Source: Flavobacteriaceae bacterium PS02336 (lineage in GTDB: Bacteria; Bacteroidota; Bacteroidia; Flavobacteriales; Flavobacteriaceae). Taken from it: a DNA stretch of 64,000 nt. A model generated the notes under the pieces. It did not search any database, was not told the origin of the DNA, and was given only the letters and a program-made list of their open reading frames with translations. How positions within the stretch are numbered: position 1 is the first letter of the stretch; the number at the start of each line of letters is the position of its first letter. This document shows positions 62,941 through 64,000 of the stretch, in pieces. The stretch spans positions 1,116,001-1,180,000 of the forward strand of contig JASCOF010000001.1 of assembly GCA_029960065.1 (NCBI GenBank), given 5' to 3'. The position numbers were made by a program, and so were the translations under genes.

Positions 62941-63141
62941 ATGAAAACGAATAATAACAATCCGGATAACGCTAAAAAAAGCGGTTCTGATAATCGAAGC
63001 GATACTAGAAAACACCAATATAGAGATCATGATGAAGTTTTGACAAATGATGAAAATTATGATAGAGATACTCATAAATTCAAAGGAGAAGAACCTGATT
63101 TCGATGATAAATTGGACAATGAGGAAAAGAATAAAGAATAA
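62941..63141 (+). CDS. Hypothetical 66-aa highly charged protein
   Basis: A hydrophilic, probably disordered protein (MKTNNNNPDNAKKSGSDNRS at the start, FDDKLDNEEKNKE at the end), with no Cys and no hydrophobic core. Small disordered proteins of this kind are common in flavobacteria, often stress-induced; no function is claimed. Confidence 0.5.
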   Translation: MKTNNNNPDNAKKSGSDNRSDTRKHQYRDHDEVLTNDENYDRDTHKFKGEEPDFDDKLDNEEKNKE

Positions 63142-63218
63142 ACAATAAAGAATGTCTCTGATAAAATTGGGGACATTTTTTATTTTTAGGATATTAATAA
63201 TCTTCTTCAAGGTCTTTT

Positions 63219-64000
63219 TTAAAACAACTCCAATTGATTACTTGGATTGGAGGGTTTATTTTTAGGAGGTTTAGCGTCTCCAAAAACAGTTTTTCCGCCA
63301 TATTTATAAGATTCGTTTCTTTCTCGCTGCACTAAAGCATCAAAATTAGTATTGGGAGTAAAACTTTTTTCTGCTTCTCTAGAAATATCAGATAATTTTC
63401 TAATTGCATCAATTTTGTCGCTGTTACCAATTTTGGCACGGTTAATAGCGCGTTGCAGTGTTTCTATAGTTTCATCGTAGATTTTTACCGGAACAGGAAA
63501 AGGATGACCGTCTTTTCCTCCGTGGGCAAATGAGAAACGTGCAGGATCTTCAAAACGGGTAGGAGTGCCGTAGATTATTTCACTCACCAATGCTAAAGAC
63601 TGTAAAGCTCTTGGTCCCATTCCTTTTAAAAGCAATAGTTCTTCAAAATCTTCCGGCTTATTTTCATGTGTAGTCCAAAGCATTGCGCCAAGTCTTTTCA
63701 TATTAACATCTTCGATACGCACATCATGATGCGCAGGCATGCTAAGATGCTGCATTTCTTTCATGATTTGGGTTGGAGATTCTTTTACCAATTCTAAAAT
63801 ACCTTCTCTTGACTTTGCTGCCGCTTGAGCGGTCAAGTTTAAAATCGTTCCTTGATTTTCGCCGTAGATAAACGTATGCGGTTCGTTTATAAAAGATTTT
63901 AAATCTGGCGAATGCCAATGATATCTTCTAGCTGTTTTAGAGTGCGGATTCATTCCCTGCTGTATAACAGCCCATTGTCCTTTATTGTCCACAATAAAAT
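63219..64000 (-). CDS. DUF763 domain-containing protein, N-terminus outside the window
   Basis: At least 260 aa are visible. The frame is open to base 64000, reading FIVDNKGQWAVIQQGMNP, an internal DUF763 segment, so the GTG at 63992 is not the real start. GMGPRALQSLALVSEIIYGTPTRFEDPARFSFAHGGKDG near the middle is the conserved core with an HhH-like turn. The C-terminus ends QLELF. The function of the family is unknown; the helix-hairpin-helix hints at DNA binding. Confidence 0.88.
   Translation of the reverse strand, partial: FIVDNKGQWAVIQQGMNPHSKTARRYHWHSPDLKSFINEPHTFIYGENQGTILNLTAQAAAKSREGILELVKESPTQIMKEMQHLSMPAHHDVRIEDVNMKRLGAMLWTTHENKPEDFEELLLLKGMGPRALQSLALVSEIIYGTPTRFEDPARFSFAHGGKDGHPFPVPVKIYDETIETLQRAINRAKIGNSDKIDAIRKLSDISREAEKSFTPNTNFDALVQRERNESYKYGGKTVFGDAKPPKNKPSNPSNQLELF

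Noticed and set aside
1..64000. CRISPR arrays, tRNA or rRNA genes, intact insertion sequences
   Set aside because: Looked for regular spaced repeats, cloverleaf-like ends (CCA, TTCRA loops), rRNA words and transposase motifs; none seen. A covariance-model search would be needed to exclude small RNAs.

Overview
The window is AT-rich Bacteroidota DNA, most likely from Flavobacterium or a close relative. The evidence is the TAnnTTTG-type -7 promoter elements, SusC/SusD pairs, FecI/FecR signalling genes, RteC proteins and the flavobacterial style of the small proteins. It has two parts: a mobile, cargo-carrying element (about 1-27.2 kb) and ordinary-looking chromosome (about 27.8-64 kb).

Mobile part. 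Bases 1-5.7 kb carry conjugative-element genes on the minus strand: a DNA topoisomerase III cut by the window edge, a DUF3945 protein, two small helix-turn-helix proteins and two tandem RteC-type regulators. From 5.7 to 27.2 kb the cargo is almost entirely thiol, methionine and redox repair. A minus-strand block (12.9 to 5.7 kb) encodes an exported peroxiredoxin-like protein, an exported thioredoxin, an SDR, an AraC regulator, an AhpD-like CMD-family protein, lipoprotein MsrA and MsrB, and DsbD. A plus-strand block (13.9-16.2 kb) encodes a DUF417/RclC-like membrane protein, a broken Cys-rich gene, an exported DinB protein and a Tat-type haloacid-dehalogenase-like protein. A second plus-strand block (16.8-27.2 kb) encodes CMD proteins, a second AraC, MsrA, thioredoxin, MsrB, two more MsrA, GAPDH, a redoxin, CysS and a third AraC. 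Several fused or frameshifted remnants (spondin::CMD, SDR/CMD, CMD, OsmC::glutaredoxin) show that this cargo has been heavily rearranged. I interpret it as an oxidant-defence island, plausibly for hypochlorous acid or chlorine-type stress. Four promoters within it share paired GGGAA-type half-sites exactly 21 bp apart, placed at a constant distance from the -7 element, which suggests one AraC-controlled regulon.

Chromosomal part. This holds a secreted hypothetical protein, an FAD monooxygenase with an N-terminal zinc-knuckle, and an ECF sigma/FecR/SusC/SusD/metalloprotease/DUF3347 transport operon. A second SusC/SusD pair follows, preceded by two tiny Cys-containing leader ORFs. Next come a histidine kinase, a cysteine hydrolase, two alpha/beta hydrolases (one haloperoxidase-like), a class I amidotransferase, a Tat-type GH125 mannosidase, a retropepsin-like protein, a serine hydrolase and an AraC regulator. 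An orphan acetolactate synthase small subunit lies behind two tandem isoleucine-rich leader peptides, each followed by a terminator. The right end has GNAT enzymes, a Tat-type alkaline phosphatase, an LLM flavin enzyme, 3-methyladenine glycosylase and a DUF763 protein cut by the edge. I saw no tRNA, rRNA, CRISPR array or intact insertion sequence.
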